64,000 nucleotides of DNA from Roseburia hominis (GCA_021771815.1 JAETOE010000008.1:118946-182945); one strand, 5' to 3'. Positions 25,795 to 35,352 are shown, numbered from the stretch's first letter. Translations and numbers: made by a program. The notes: generated from the letters alone by a model not told the origin.

Positions 25795-26424
25795 ATGGTG
25801 CCGCTTAGAGTGGAGCAGTATGTAGTCGGCAGCGTGCAGACGAACTGCTATTTTGCAATAAATGAAAATACGAGCGAAGTATTGATCGTTGATCCGGGTG
25901 CGCGAGCGAAGCGTCTCGCGGAGATCATTGATGAGAAAAAGTTAAATCCAACTGCAATTTTGCTGACGCACGGGCATTTTGACCATGCCGGAGGGGCAGC
26001 GGAATTGGCGGAACGCTATGGCATCAAGGTGTATGCCGAGGAACATGAGAGGGAGACTCTGGAAAATCCGGCGATTAATCTAAGCGTATGGGAGGGCAGA
26101 CAGCTTTCTTACCACGTTGATGTTTTTCTGCACGACGAGCAGGAAATTGATCTTGCAGGCTTTCATATCCGGGTGTTACATACGCCGGGGCATACGGTGG
26201 GAGGCTGTTGCTACTATTTCTCCTACCAGAATGCGGTGTTCTCGGGGGATACGCTGTTCGCGCAGTCAGTCGGAAGAACGGATTTCCCAAAGGGAAGCGC
26301 GTCGGCGCTGATTCGGTCGATCGAGGAGAAGCTGATGCCGCTTCCGGACGAGACGACGGTCTATACCGGGCATAATGAGATTACGACGATCGGGACAGAG
26401 CGGATGTATAACCCGTATCTATAG
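25795..26424 (+). CDS. MBL-fold metallo-hydrolase (glyoxalase II-like)
   Basis: This 209-residue metallo-beta-lactamase-fold protein has the metal motif THGHFDHAGG (His59, His61, Asp63, His64), later ligands in HTPGHTVGG and SGDTLF, and a C-terminal His in YTGHNEITT. This is the arrangement of glyoxalase II/YcbL-like hydrolases, which often act on thioesters. The exact substrate is unknown. It lies between rel and hemZ, as in many Clostridia, and starts 31 bp after repeat A with GGGAGGATAGG as ribosome site. Confidence 0.92.
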   Translation: MVPLRVEQYVVGSVQTNCYFAINENTSEVLIVDPGARAKRLAEIIDEKKLNPTAILLTHGHFDHAGGAAELAERYGIKVYAEEHERETLENPAINLSVWEGRQLSYHVDVFLHDEQEIDLAGFHIRVLHTPGHTVGGCCYYFSYQNAVFSGDTLFAQSVGRTDFPKGSASALIRSIEEKLMPLPDETTVYTGHNEITTIGTERMYNPYL

Positions 26425-26468
26425 TCCGCGTAGGAACGGCAGGAAATATACGAAGAAAAGAGTCAGAT

Positions 26469-28055
26469 ATGATAGAAGTGACACTAAACAGACCGGAGTT
26501 CGAGTATGATATTCATTCGCTCATAAAGGCGTTTTTTCCGGCGGAATATGTCGGTGTTTCGGCGGAGGCGAAGCAGTACGACGAGCCGGCGACATCCAGG
26601 ATGCATATAGAGTACACAGCGGATGCAATTCGTATTCGCTTGCAGCGAAAAGCGCAGATGCCGGAAGAGACGCAAAATGCGGACGAAGGAACGAAACAGC
26701 CGGAAGAGTCGTGGATGGCAAAAGCAGAAGAGGGAGCGTGGATCGAGCGCGAAATCCAGGTGAATTTTGCCGACCGCGCAGATACGAAGAACCGTCTCAA
26801 ACAAAATCTCTACGAATTGCTTTCGGAGGAGACGGGAAGGAAGCTTCCGTGGGGAACGCTTACCGGTATCCGTCCGACGAAGATTCCGATGAAATTTCTT
26901 GAGGAAGGAAAATGCAGGGATGAAATCGCTTCTTATATGAAGGAGACATATTTTGCCTCAGATGAGAAAATCGGGCTTTCCATAGACATTGCGGAGCGTG
27001 AGCTTGCACTTCTGTCGGGAATTGATTATGAGAACGGTTACAGCCTGTACATAGGAATTCCGTTCTGCCCGACGACCTGTCTGTACTGTTCTTTTACCTC
27101 TTATCCATTGGCGTCATGGGCGAAGCGGGTGGATTCCTATCTGGATGCGCTGGAGAAGGAAATCGACTTTGTGGCGGTGAAATTTGCAGCAAAGCATCTG
27201 AACTCCGTCTACATTGGCGGCGGTACGCCGACGACATTGGAACCGTATCAGTTGGACCGATTGATAAGAAAAATCAAATGCAGCTTTGATTTGTCAAACT
27301 GTTTGGAATTTACCGTGGAGGCGGGGCGACCGGACAGTATTACCAGGGAAAAGCTTGAGGTGCTTCGCAAGCATGGGATTTCCCGTATCTCGATCAATCC
27401 GCAGACGATGAAACAGGAGACGCTCAAACTGATTGGACGGCATCACACGGTGGAGCAGACAATCGAGAGTTTCCATATGGCGCGGGAACTTGGATTTGAT
27501 AATATAAATATGGATTTAATTATGGGACTCCCGGAAGAGACGCTTGATGATGTGCACCGGACGATGGAACAGATTGCAGCGCTTGCGCCGGACAATTTAA
27601 CGGTTCATTCTCTGGCATTGAAACGGGCGGCTCGTCTTAATATGTTTAAAGAGGATTATAAAAATTATAAGATGGTCAACACGCAGGAGCACATGGATCT
27701 GGTTGCGGGCTATGCGAAGGAGATGGGGCTTGCACCGTATTATCTGTATCGGCAGAAAGGCATGGCGGGCAATCTTGAAAACGTTGGGTATGCCGCGCCG
27801 CACAAGGCAGGCGTTTACAATGTCTTGATTATGGAGGAGAAACAGACTATAATGGCACTTGGCGCAGGGGCAACGACAAAATTCGTACTTCCGGCGGAAC
27901 CGCCTGAAACAGAAAGCAACGCGTTCCGTATAGAACACAACGCGTTCCGGATTGAACGCGTGGAGAACGTGAAGGATGTTGAGAATTATCTCGGGCGTGT
28001 GGATGAGATGATAAATAGAAAAATAAGAAAGATGGAGGAACTTTCATGGCATTAA
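26469..28055 (+). CDS. hemZ: Coproporphyrinogen dehydrogenase HemZ-type radical SAM protein
   Basis: This 528-residue HemN-family radical SAM enzyme is annotated in this context as coproporphyrinogen III dehydrogenase HemZ. The cluster motif is C200-PTT-C204-LY-C207, followed by YIGGGTPTTLE, SINPQTMKQETLKLIGR and MDLIMGLPEET. Residues 1-170 carry the HemZ-specific N-terminal domain with a short Glu-rich insert. Near the C-terminus a seven-residue unit, NAFRIE(H/R), is tandemly duplicated at 27918-27959. The last 10 bp overlap hisS, so the two are translationally coupled. Confidence 0.9.
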   Translation: MIEVTLNRPEFEYDIHSLIKAFFPAEYVGVSAEAKQYDEPATSRMHIEYTADAIRIRLQRKAQMPEETQNADEGTKQPEESWMAKAEEGAWIEREIQVNFADRADTKNRLKQNLYELLSEETGRKLPWGTLTGIRPTKIPMKFLEEGKCRDEIASYMKETYFASDEKIGLSIDIAERELALLSGIDYENGYSLYIGIPFCPTTCLYCSFTSYPLASWAKRVDSYLDALEKEIDFVAVKFAAKHLNSVYIGGGTPTTLEPYQLDRLIRKIKCSFDLSNCLEFTVEAGRPDSITREKLEVLRKHGISRISINPQTMKQETLKLIGRHHTVEQTIESFHMARELGFDNINMDLIMGLPEETLDDVHRTMEQIAALAPDNLTVHSLALKRAARLNMFKEDYKNYKMVNTQEHMDLVAGYAKEMGLAPYYLYRQKGMAGNLENVGYAAPHKAGVYNVLIMEEKQTIMALGAGATTKFVLPAEPPETESNAFRIEHNAFRIERVENVKDVENYLGRVDEMINRKIRKMEELSWH

Positions 28056-29296
28056 GCAAGAAGCCGGTCAACGGCATGAAGGATATTTTACCGGAGGAGA
28101 TGCAGATTCGCGACTATGTGCAGCAGGTCATCAAGGAGACTTACCGCAGTTTTGGTTTTACGCCGATCGAGACGCCGTGTATGGAGAACATTGCGAATCT
28201 GAGCAATAAGCAGGGCGGCGAGAACGAGAAGCTGATTTTTAAAGTAATGAAGCGCGGCGAGAAGCTTAAGATCGGTGAGGCGAAGGAAGAGGCGGATCTG
28301 GTGGACTTTGGTATGCGCTATGACCTGACCGTGCCGCTGGTACGTTTCTATGCAAACAACGCGAATGATCTGCCGTCTCCGTTTAAGGCGCTTCAGATGG
28401 GAAGCGTTTGGAGAGCGGATCGTCCGCAGAGAGGACGCTACCGCCAGTTCATGCAGTGTGATATTGATATTATCGGGGAGCCGAGCAATCTGGCGGAAAT
28501 CGAGCTTATCCTTGCAACGACGACGACGATTGGAAAGCTTGGCTTTAAGAATTTTGAAATCCGTATTAACGAACGTCGTATTTTAAAAGCAATGGCGGCA
28601 TACAGCGGCTTCCCGGAGGAAGAGTTCGACACCGTGTTCATTATTCTTGACAAGATGGATAAGATCGGACTTGACGGCGTTGCCGAGGAATTGGAGAAGG
28701 AAGGCTATGCGAAGGCGTCGGTCGACAAATATCTTGCGTTGTTTAAGGGAGTGGAGAACGCTGATAACGGCATCAAATATCTCGCAGAAGAGCTAAAGGG
28801 CTTCTTAGAGCCGGAGGTAGAGCAGAATCTGCTTGAGATCATAGGCAGCGTGGAGGCTTCTAAGACCGCTGACTTTAAGATGGTATTTGACCCGACGCTC
28901 GTGCGCGGCATGAGTTATTACACAGGAACGATTTTTGAAATCGCGATGCCGGAGCTTGGAGCGGCATGCGGCGGCGGCGGACGCTACGACAAGATGGTCG
29001 GCAAGTTCACGGGTAACGATGTACCGGCATGCGGATTTTCCATCGGTTTCGAGCGCATTATCCTGCTTTTGATGGAGAGCGGCTTTATCGTGCCGACGCA
29101 GCGCCCGAAGGTGGCTTATCTGATCGAGAAGGGCTGCTCTGCCGAGAAACAGTCCGAGGTCATCGCCAAGGCGCAGGAGGAACGTGCGGCAGGAAAACAG
29201 GTGCTTGTGGTGCGCATGAATAAGAATAAGAAATTCCAGAAGGAAAAATTAAATGGCGAGGGATACAAAGAGATTATTGAATTTTTTAAAGACTAA
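28046..29296 (+). CDS. hisS: Histidyl-tRNA synthetase
   Basis: This 416-residue class IIa synthetase charges tRNA-His. It shows the usual N-terminal KKPVNGMKDILPEEM, motif 2 (FKALQMGSVWRADRPQRGRYRQFMQCDIDIIG) region, and the His-specific FDPTLVRGMSYYTGTIFEI and GGGGRYD motifs, plus a C-terminal anticodon-binding domain ending in EGYKEIIEFF. Its start overlaps the hemZ stop. A terminator follows, so it ends this operon. In many Firmicutes aspS follows hisS immediately, but here a chaperone pair intervenes. Confidence 0.97.
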   Translation: MALSKKPVNGMKDILPEEMQIRDYVQQVIKETYRSFGFTPIETPCMENIANLSNKQGGENEKLIFKVMKRGEKLKIGEAKEEADLVDFGMRYDLTVPLVRFYANNANDLPSPFKALQMGSVWRADRPQRGRYRQFMQCDIDIIGEPSNLAEIELILATTTTIGKLGFKNFEIRINERRILKAMAAYSGFPEEEFDTVFIILDKMDKIGLDGVAEELEKEGYAKASVDKYLALFKGVENADNGIKYLAEELKGFLEPEVEQNLLEIIGSVEASKTADFKMVFDPTLVRGMSYYTGTIFEIAMPELGAACGGGGRYDKMVGKFTGNDVPACGFSIGFERIILLLMESGFIVPTQRPKVAYLIEKGCSAEKQSEVIAKAQEERAAGKQVLVVRMNKNKKFQKEKLNGEGYKEIIEFFKD

Positions 29297-29315
29297 AATT
29301 CGATATGCAACGGGA

Positions 29316-29352
29316 AACGTCACGGTGGGGGGCTGTGGCGTTTTTTCTTTTT
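29316..29352 (+). terminator. Terminator after hisS
   Basis: AACG-T-CAC pairs with GTG-G-CGTT around a G-rich loop, followed by TTTTTTCTTTTTTT. Confidence 0.8.
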
Positions 29353-29380
29353 TTGAGAATGTTATAAGTGTAATTATAAA
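29353..29380 (+). promoter_or_regulatory. Promoter of the Hsp70/J-like pair
   Basis: TTGAGA (29353-29358), a 16-bp spacer, then TATAAA (29375-29380). No CIRCE-type inverted repeat was seen, so HrcA control is not indicated. Confidence 0.6.
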
Positions 29381-29404
29381 CATGTTAAAACAGGAGTTAA
29401 AAAT

Positions 29405-31234
29405 ATGGGAAAGATAATTGGAATTGACCTTGGCACGACAAACAGTCTGGCAGCAGTATGGGAAAATGGAGAATGTAGGCTTATACCCAATACGTTTGGC
29501 GAGTATCTGACGCCGAGTGTTGTGAGTTTTGATACGGACGGCACAGTGTACGTCGGAAAGGTTGCGAAGGAACGTCTGGTGACGCATCCGAACGATACGG
29601 CGGCAGTGTTCAAGCGTTTTATGGGAACCTCAAAAATCTATCGGCTTGCCGGGAAGAAATACAAGCCGGAGGAGCTTTCTGCGCTTGTACTGCGCAGATT
29701 AAAGGAGGATGCCGAGCAGTATCTGGGGCAGGAAATCGAGGAGGCAATCATAAGTGTCCCGGCATACTTTAATGATCTGGCGAGAAGTGCGACAAAGAAT
29801 GCGGGAAAACTGGCGGGGCTTCGCGTCGACCGTATCATCAATGAGCCATCCGCGGCAGCGCTTGCTTATCAGCACCAAAGGCAGATGGAGGAGGCGGCGC
29901 TTCTGGTATTTGATTTCGGAGGCGGAACGCTGGACGTATCGATGGTGGATTGCTTTGACAACGTTGTAGAGATTCTTGCGGTCGGCGGCGATAACTATCT
30001 TGGCGGCAGCGATTTTGACCGGGCGATTGCCGATGCTTTTTATAAGGAATGCGACATGACGGAGAGTGCGCTCACGATGGAAGAGCGGGCGATCGTGGAG
30101 GAGCGCGCCATGCTTTGTAAGCAGGAACTGACGGAACATGAAACGGCTGCAATGCGGGTAGAACTGCGGGGGCAGGAATACAGGATGGACTTGTCGCGAG
30201 TCAAGCTGATCGAGGTTTCGGAGAGACTGTTTGTGCGGATGAGAGCACCGATACAGCGGGTGCTTACGGATGCGAAGAAAACAATGGGAGGGGTGGACGC
30301 GGTCGTGCTTGTCGGCGGTTCCTGCAAAATGCCGGTCGTGCAGAAATTCCTGGCACATACGCTTGGCCGGGTGGATATTTCCGTTGTGAATCCTGATTAT
30401 ATGATTGCGCTTGGCGTCGGCGTTTATGCCGGAATCAAAGAGCGGAACGAGGATATCAAAGATATGCTGCTGACAGATATCTGTCCGTTTTCCCTTGGGA
30501 CAGCAGTGTATAATGAAGCAGAGCCGGATCGGCTTTTGAATGATATTGTGATTGAGCGGAATACGGCGCTGCCTGCAAGCAGGGAGATTATTGTTACTAC
30601 CGTTTATGACAGACAGACCAAAGTCCAGGTAAAAGTGTATCAGGGGGAGGCAATGTATGCGGAGGACAATCTTTTTTTAGGGAAAATGGAATTGCATGTT
30701 CCGCCGGCACCGAAGGGGGAGCAGAAGGTATCTATTCGATATACCTATGATATCAACGGAATACTGGTGGTGGATGTCACGGTATTGTCCACGGGCGTGG
30801 CAAAGCAGATGGTGATCCGCAATCAGGAAATTCGTATGAGCGAGCAGGAGATAGCAAAAAAGTTAAAGGAACTCGACAAACTGAAAATCCATCCGAGGGA
30901 GGAAGAGGAGAATAAAGCGCTTCTGGCACGTGCGGAGCGGTTATACTGTGAGACGACAGGCGGCATGCGGGAGGAGATTGAGTTCAGAACGCGTTACTTT
31001 AATGAACTGTTGGCAAAGCAGGATACATACTGCTTACAGCGCGGACGAAGGCAGTTCGAACAATTTCTTACTTATATTGAGTCGTATCTGATCAGGCTGG
31101 AGGAGCCGGGAGAAACAGGGCAGAGTTTTGCCGAATGGTATGCGGACGAGGGCGAAAAGGAAAGCGACAGACGGGAACGGCAGGAAGAGGAATCCGTCTA
31201 TGAGATGTGGAGAACCGGTCATTTGACCAGTTAG
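29405..31234 (+). CDS. Hsp70 (DnaK-like) family protein
   Basis: This 609-residue protein has a full Hsp70 nucleotide-binding domain: IGIDLGTTNSLAAVW, FKRFMGT, VPAYFNDLARSATKNAGKLAGL, RIINEPSAAALAYQ, FDFGGGTLDVSMVD and VVLVGGSCKMP. A beta substrate domain (DICPFSLGTAVYNE) and a shortened, divergent C-terminal helical part follow. It is not the canonical DnaK: it lacks the GrpE/DnaJ context and the usual C-terminal tail. It starts 10 bp upstream of a J-like membrane protein gene, so the two probably work as a dedicated chaperone pair at the membrane. That role is inferred. Confidence 0.9.
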   Translation: MGKIIGIDLGTTNSLAAVWENGECRLIPNTFGEYLTPSVVSFDTDGTVYVGKVAKERLVTHPNDTAAVFKRFMGTSKIYRLAGKKYKPEELSALVLRRLKEDAEQYLGQEIEEAIISVPAYFNDLARSATKNAGKLAGLRVDRIINEPSAAALAYQHQRQMEEAALLVFDFGGGTLDVSMVDCFDNVVEILAVGGDNYLGGSDFDRAIADAFYKECDMTESALTMEERAIVEERAMLCKQELTEHETAAMRVELRGQEYRMDLSRVKLIEVSERLFVRMRAPIQRVLTDAKKTMGGVDAVVLVGGSCKMPVVQKFLAHTLGRVDISVVNPDYMIALGVGVYAGIKERNEDIKDMLLTDICPFSLGTAVYNEAEPDRLLNDIVIERNTALPASREIIVTTVYDRQTKVQVKVYQGEAMYAEDNLFLGKMELHVPPAPKGEQKVSIRYTYDINGILVVDVTVLSTGVAKQMVIRNQEIRMSEQEIAKKLKELDKLKIHPREEEENKALLARAERLYCETTGGMREEIEFRTRYFNELLAKQDTYCLQRGRRQFEQFLTYIESYLIRLEEPGETGQSFAEWYADEGEKESDRRERQEEESVYEMWRTGHLTS

Positions 31235-31244
31235 GGGTGATAAA

Positions 31245-33257
31245 ATGACTATTTGGGAGAGACTTGGGATTGCCCCTACAACGGATAAAAAGGCAATTAA
31301 GAAAGCATACGCAGCGAGGGTAAAGGACTGTCATCAGGAGGATGAACCGGAGCGCTGGGCGCAGCTTCACGACGCTTATAAATCTGCGTTAAAATATGCC
31401 GAGGCTGGCGGCGGGCGGGAACAGAAAGACTATGCGGCTTACAGGGAATCGGGAAAAGATTTTCTTCATGAAGAGCAGGCGAAAGCGGTCTGCCATTCAC
31501 TATGGGGGCAGGCGAAGTTCAAGCCGTCAAGGGAAGAGCAGGAGCCGCAGGATGATGATCCCGAATGGAAGGCGTTTGCTTATCTGACGAGGAATGCCAG
31601 GGAGTCGGGACGAAGGTTTATGGAAGAACTTCAGATGCAGCTTGAAGAACTTTCGCAGGCGGCGCCGGAGGAAGAGGCGGAAAAGTGGAAAGAGTTTCTG
31701 GAATCATGTATGTCGCAGGAACTGTATCTGTCGGAGGAGGATTGGAACGCGGTTTTTGCATTGTTATACAAGAAACGACTCCGAAGGGACACGTACTCTG
31801 TAATTTATGAGGAATTGAAACATATTTACGACATGTTTTCCATGCAGTTTTCTGTGATGCAGAAGAACCGCATAGAGAACTGTATGCAGATATGCAAAAA
31901 CCATATCAGAAAAAGACGGCAGAAAGTAGTCGGAATCTGCCTTGTGCTGGGAATATACGCACTTGTATATTTTGTGTCCATGTCCATAGGTAATAGACAT
32001 AGTTACTACGGGGATAGTCCTGACATTACATCGGAGCAGGCGGTACGGACGCAGCTTGCAGATTATCTGAATGAAAAATATGGGACGACGATATACCAGC
32101 CGGAAATGTTTGTACTGGAATCTCTGGAGAAAACCTGCATTGAGGATGGAAAGCAGCGGAAACTGAAAGTCGGATACCGGATCAGGATTGCGGATCAGCC
32201 GGAATTTACGGCGTATGTCCTGTTCAAATATGATGATAAAAAGGAGATTGCCCAAACGGTATGCTTTGACAATCTTCAAAGAGCGGAAATTGAGGACGCG
32301 TTTACTGCAGAACTTATGGAGCGTCTTGAATTTTCCCGGGCGGAGGGATATTTGTCAGCGGGGGATGCAGGCTTTGCGGCAGGACTTCTGCCGGAGGAAG
32401 ATACCGTGTACAACGCGCTGTTTACCGGGGATTTGTTACAGTTCGTGGAAGCGGAAAAAAATATACGCGGACAGATTGCGAACCGTTATATCTTTATTGG
32501 AGACAGATTTATTTCGGGCGGCGAGCTCAACGGAAGTTTTTTGCTGTATTATGAGGATGAAAAAACGCCTGACCTGCGGGCAAGACTGGAAGCGGAAGAT
32601 GGAAATAGCCAGATTGCCGCAGAATTGGAAGCCTTTCAGGGCGAGTATCACATTCAGATGACTGCGGTCGGACTTGCGCGGAGCTATTATGAAGTCCTGT
32701 TCGAAGGCGGGGAGGAAAAACCGGACAATGATATTCTGCGGGAGGCAGTGATGGCGGAATCCGGAAATGTACCGTTGAATCCGGCGGTGGTAAGCGTATG
32801 GTTCACAGCGCCGGAGGAGGAAATTGCCACAACATATCCACAGGAACTTTTCGAAGAGCAGGAAGACTCGTGGATTCATATACCGGATGTGACGGAACTG
32901 GCGGAGGGGGTCTATGCACTGCCGTGCCGGAACACGGAGGGCGCGCAGGCAGACGTCCGGGATGTGCTTGAAGTTAAGATGGAAGAGGCAGATGGGCGAA
33001 TGCAGATTTTTGTAAACGAAGAGTGTCAGACGCAGTATGTGATTGTTCTGGATAAGGAAAAGCTGGGAATAGGTGAGCAATATCAGATAGAACAGTTCAA
33101 CGAAGATGAGGAGCGAGAGGTTACTTATGCAAATAAGCTGTACACCGATTTGGACTATATTGCAATGAGCTATACGGCGCTTGACGGCGAGGATATGCTT
33201 CTTGTGAGCTGCGATGGCTGGACGGGGAAAATCATAGATATCCGCTGGCAGCCTTAA
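31245..33257 (+). CDS. J-domain-like membrane protein with degenerate HPD
   Basis: Residues 1-55 form a J-like domain (TIWERLGIAPTTDKKAIKKA, then YAARVKDC and EDEPERWAQLHDAYKSAL). The invariant HPD tripeptide is replaced by His-Gln-Glu (HQE). Relatives of this type often have HPE-D-x-P, so even the Pro is lost here. A helical region precedes a single transmembrane helix at about residues 225-245 (VVGICLVLGIYALVYFVSMS). The C-terminal ~420 residues are an unrecognised extracytoplasmic part rich in Asp and Glu. With the Hsp70 gene just upstream, this is likely a partner protein. Whether it can stimulate ATPase activity without HPD is open. Confidence 0.8.
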   Translation: MTIWERLGIAPTTDKKAIKKAYAARVKDCHQEDEPERWAQLHDAYKSALKYAEAGGGREQKDYAAYRESGKDFLHEEQAKAVCHSLWGQAKFKPSREEQEPQDDDPEWKAFAYLTRNARESGRRFMEELQMQLEELSQAAPEEEAEKWKEFLESCMSQELYLSEEDWNAVFALLYKKRLRRDTYSVIYEELKHIYDMFSMQFSVMQKNRIENCMQICKNHIRKRRQKVVGICLVLGIYALVYFVSMSIGNRHSYYGDSPDITSEQAVRTQLADYLNEKYGTTIYQPEMFVLESLEKTCIEDGKQRKLKVGYRIRIADQPEFTAYVLFKYDDKKEIAQTVCFDNLQRAEIEDAFTAELMERLEFSRAEGYLSAGDAGFAAGLLPEEDTVYNALFTGDLLQFVEAEKNIRGQIANRYIFIGDRFISGGELNGSFLLYYEDEKTPDLRARLEAEDGNSQIAAELEAFQGEYHIQMTAVGLARSYYEVLFEGGEEKPDNDILREAVMAESGNVPLNPAVVSVWFTAPEEEIATTYPQELFEEQEDSWIHIPDVTELAEGVYALPCRNTEGAQADVRDVLEVKMEEADGRMQIFVNEECQTQYVIVLDKEKLGIGEQYQIEQFNEDEEREVTYANKLYTDLDYIAMSYTALDGEDMLLVSCDGWTGKIIDIRWQP

Positions 33258-33305
33258 AATCAGTGAAAGCGTGGGAAGATAGCCCACAGAAAATCACCAA
33301 ACCCA

Positions 33306-33347
33306 TTGAAAAATCACACTTTATGATGTAAGATAGAAAAAGTGTGA
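33306..33347 (+). promoter_or_regulatory. Putative aspS promoter overlapped by an inverted repeat
   Basis: TTGAAA (33306-33311), a 17-bp spacer, then TAAGAT (33329-33334). The arms TCACACTTT (33314-33322) and AAAGTGTGA (33339-33347) enclose the -10 element. A second, shorter repeat, GACGG/CCGTC, follows to 33372. Confidence 0.45.
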
Positions 33348-33423
33348 CGGTCGAAAGCATAATTTAGCCGTCAGAAAAATTGATTATATTTTCGCAAAGA
33401 AAAGATACAAGGGAGTTAAGAAG

Positions 33424-35187
33424 ATGGTACAGTCAAGAACACATAACTGTAATGAACTGCGCCTTTCCGATGCGGGAGCGAAGGTAACGCTCGTCGGATG
33501 GTATGAAAATATCCGTAAAGTCAGCAAGAACTTGGGATTTCTGATTTTGAGGGACTTTTATGGAACGACGCAGATCGTCATTGAGACAGAAGAGATGATG
33601 GAGCAGCTCGACGGCGTGAACAAAGAGTCCACGATTTCCGTGACGGGAACTGTCAGAGAACGTTCCAATAAGAATATGGAACTTGCGACCGGAGAGATTG
33701 AGGTCGTACCGGAGCAGATCGATGTTCTCGGAAAGTGCATCTACAATGCACTTCCGTTCGAGATCAACCAGTCCAGAGAAGCGGATGAGAACGCGAGATT
33801 AAAATACCGTTATCTCGATCTGAGAAATCCGTCGGTTAAGAGCAAGATCGTTTTAAGAAGCAAAATCGTCGCAGAACTGCGCAATAAGATGAACGAGCTT
33901 GGTTTTCTTGAGATCACAACGCCGATCCTCACCTGTTCCTCACCGGAGGGCGCAAGGGATTACCTTGTTCCGGCGAGAAATCACCCGGGCAAGTTCTATG
34001 CACTGCCGCAGGCGCCGCAGCAGTTCAAGCAGATTCTGATGGCGTCGGGATTTGACCGCTATTTCCAGATCGCACCATGTTTCCGCGACGAGGATGCGAG
34101 AGCGGACCGTTCGCCGGGCGAGTTCTATCAGCTTGACATGGAGATGGCGTTTGCGTCCCAGGAGGATGTGTTCTCCGTTATCGAGGAGGTTCTTCCGCCT
34201 GTATTTGAGAAATACGGTGTGTACAAAGCGGCTTCGAAAGCTCCGTTCGTGCGCATTCCGTATCTTGAGTCCATGGATAGATATGGAACCGATAAACCGG
34301 ATCTGCGCATTGACTTAGAACTTGTGGATGCGACAGATGTAATGGCAGACTGCGGATTCGGACCGTTTGAGGGACAGACCGTAAAGGCAATCGTTGTGGA
34401 CGGCTTTACCGCGACAAGAAAAGTGATCGACGGTATCTGTGCGGAGGTCGAGGTTCAGACGGCAAACAAGGCATTCTGGTTCAAGCTGGATGAAAAGGGC
34501 GAGCTTGTGGGGGGAATTTCCAAGTTCTTACAGGACAGAAAAGAAGCGGTCGTTACGGCGCTTGGCTTAAAGCCGGGTGACTTCGTAGGTCTTACCGCAG
34601 GCAAAAAGCTTGCGGCGCAGAAGACGGCGGGTGTTTTACGCAAGCTGCTCGGCGCGGCGAGCGAGAAGCATATGAGAAAGGATTGCTATGAGTTCTGCTG
34701 GATCGTAGATTTCCCGATGTACGAGATCGGAGAGGAATCCGGTGAGCTGGAGTTCTGTCACAATCCGTTTTCCATGCCGCAGGGCGGAAAGAAAGCGCTT
34801 GAAAGCGAAGAGCCGCTGTCCATTCTGGCTTATCAGTACGATCTGGTGTGTAACGGCGTGGAGCTGTCCTCCGGTGCGGTCCGCAACCATGATCCGGAAA
34901 TCATGATCAAGGCATTTGAACTGGTGGGACTTGGCGAGGAGGACGTGAAGGCGAAGTTCCCTGCCATGTATAATGCATTCTGCTACGGAGCGCCGCCACA
35001 CGCGGGAATCGCACCCGGGGTAGATCGTATGATCATGCTGATCTGCGGCGAGGAGAGCATCCGTGAGATCATCCCGTTCCCGATGAACAAGAACGCGATG
35101 GATGTCATGATGGGCGCGCCTGCGACCGTAGAGCCAAAACAGCTTGATGATGTGCATATTGCTATCAATTTGCCGGAACAAAAATAA
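33424..35187 (+). CDS. aspS: Aspartyl-tRNA synthetase
   Basis: This 587-residue bacterial-type AspRS has an N-terminal OB fold (KVTLVGWYENIRKVSKNLGF), motif 2 (FRDEDARADRSPGEFYQLDMEM), a GAD insertion domain (about 290-430) and motif 3 (HAGIAPGVDRMIMLICGEES, then IREIIPFPMNK). The genome also encodes AsnRS, seen at 0.2 kb; whether AspRS is discriminating cannot be decided by eye. It has its own promoter and a strong terminator after it. Confidence 0.97.
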   Translation: MVQSRTHNCNELRLSDAGAKVTLVGWYENIRKVSKNLGFLILRDFYGTTQIVIETEEMMEQLDGVNKESTISVTGTVRERSNKNMELATGEIEVVPEQIDVLGKCIYNALPFEINQSREADENARLKYRYLDLRNPSVKSKIVLRSKIVAELRNKMNELGFLEITTPILTCSSPEGARDYLVPARNHPGKFYALPQAPQQFKQILMASGFDRYFQIAPCFRDEDARADRSPGEFYQLDMEMAFASQEDVFSVIEEVLPPVFEKYGVYKAASKAPFVRIPYLESMDRYGTDKPDLRIDLELVDATDVMADCGFGPFEGQTVKAIVVDGFTATRKVIDGICAEVEVQTANKAFWFKLDEKGELVGGISKFLQDRKEAVVTALGLKPGDFVGLTAGKKLAAQKTAGVLRKLLGAASEKHMRKDCYEFCWIVDFPMYEIGEESGELEFCHNPFSMPQGGKKALESEEPLSILAYQYDLVCNGVELSSGAVRNHDPEIMIKAFELVGLGEEDVKAKFPAMYNAFCYGAPPHAGIAPGVDRMIMLICGEESIREIIPFPMNKNAMDVMMGAPATVEPKQLDDVHIAINLPEQK

Positions 35188-35217
35188 AACAGGATTTGAT
35201 ATTTGCTAAATCATTAG

Positions 35218-35262
35218 AAAAGCAGACGAAAAGACATCAAGTGTCGGAACGTCTGCTTTTTT
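35218..35262 (+). terminator. Terminator after aspS
   Basis: AAAGCAGACG pairs with CGTCTGCTTT around an inner GACA/TGTC stem, ending in TTTTTT. Confidence 0.92.
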
Positions 35263-35337
35263 GCTTTATAGAAACTATGCTTGTTCGGGAAAAATTTCCC
35301 GGGCAGGGTGATTTTTGTTTTCGATTATGGGGAATCA

Positions 35338-35346
35338 TGTTATAAT
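35338..35346 (+). promoter_or_regulatory. Extended -10 promoter for the structured leader
   Basis: TG-T-TATAAT (35338-35346) is a consensus extended -10 element. Transcription would start near 35353, giving a leader of about 160 nt. Confidence 0.65.
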
Positions 35347-35352
35347 GAGCGC

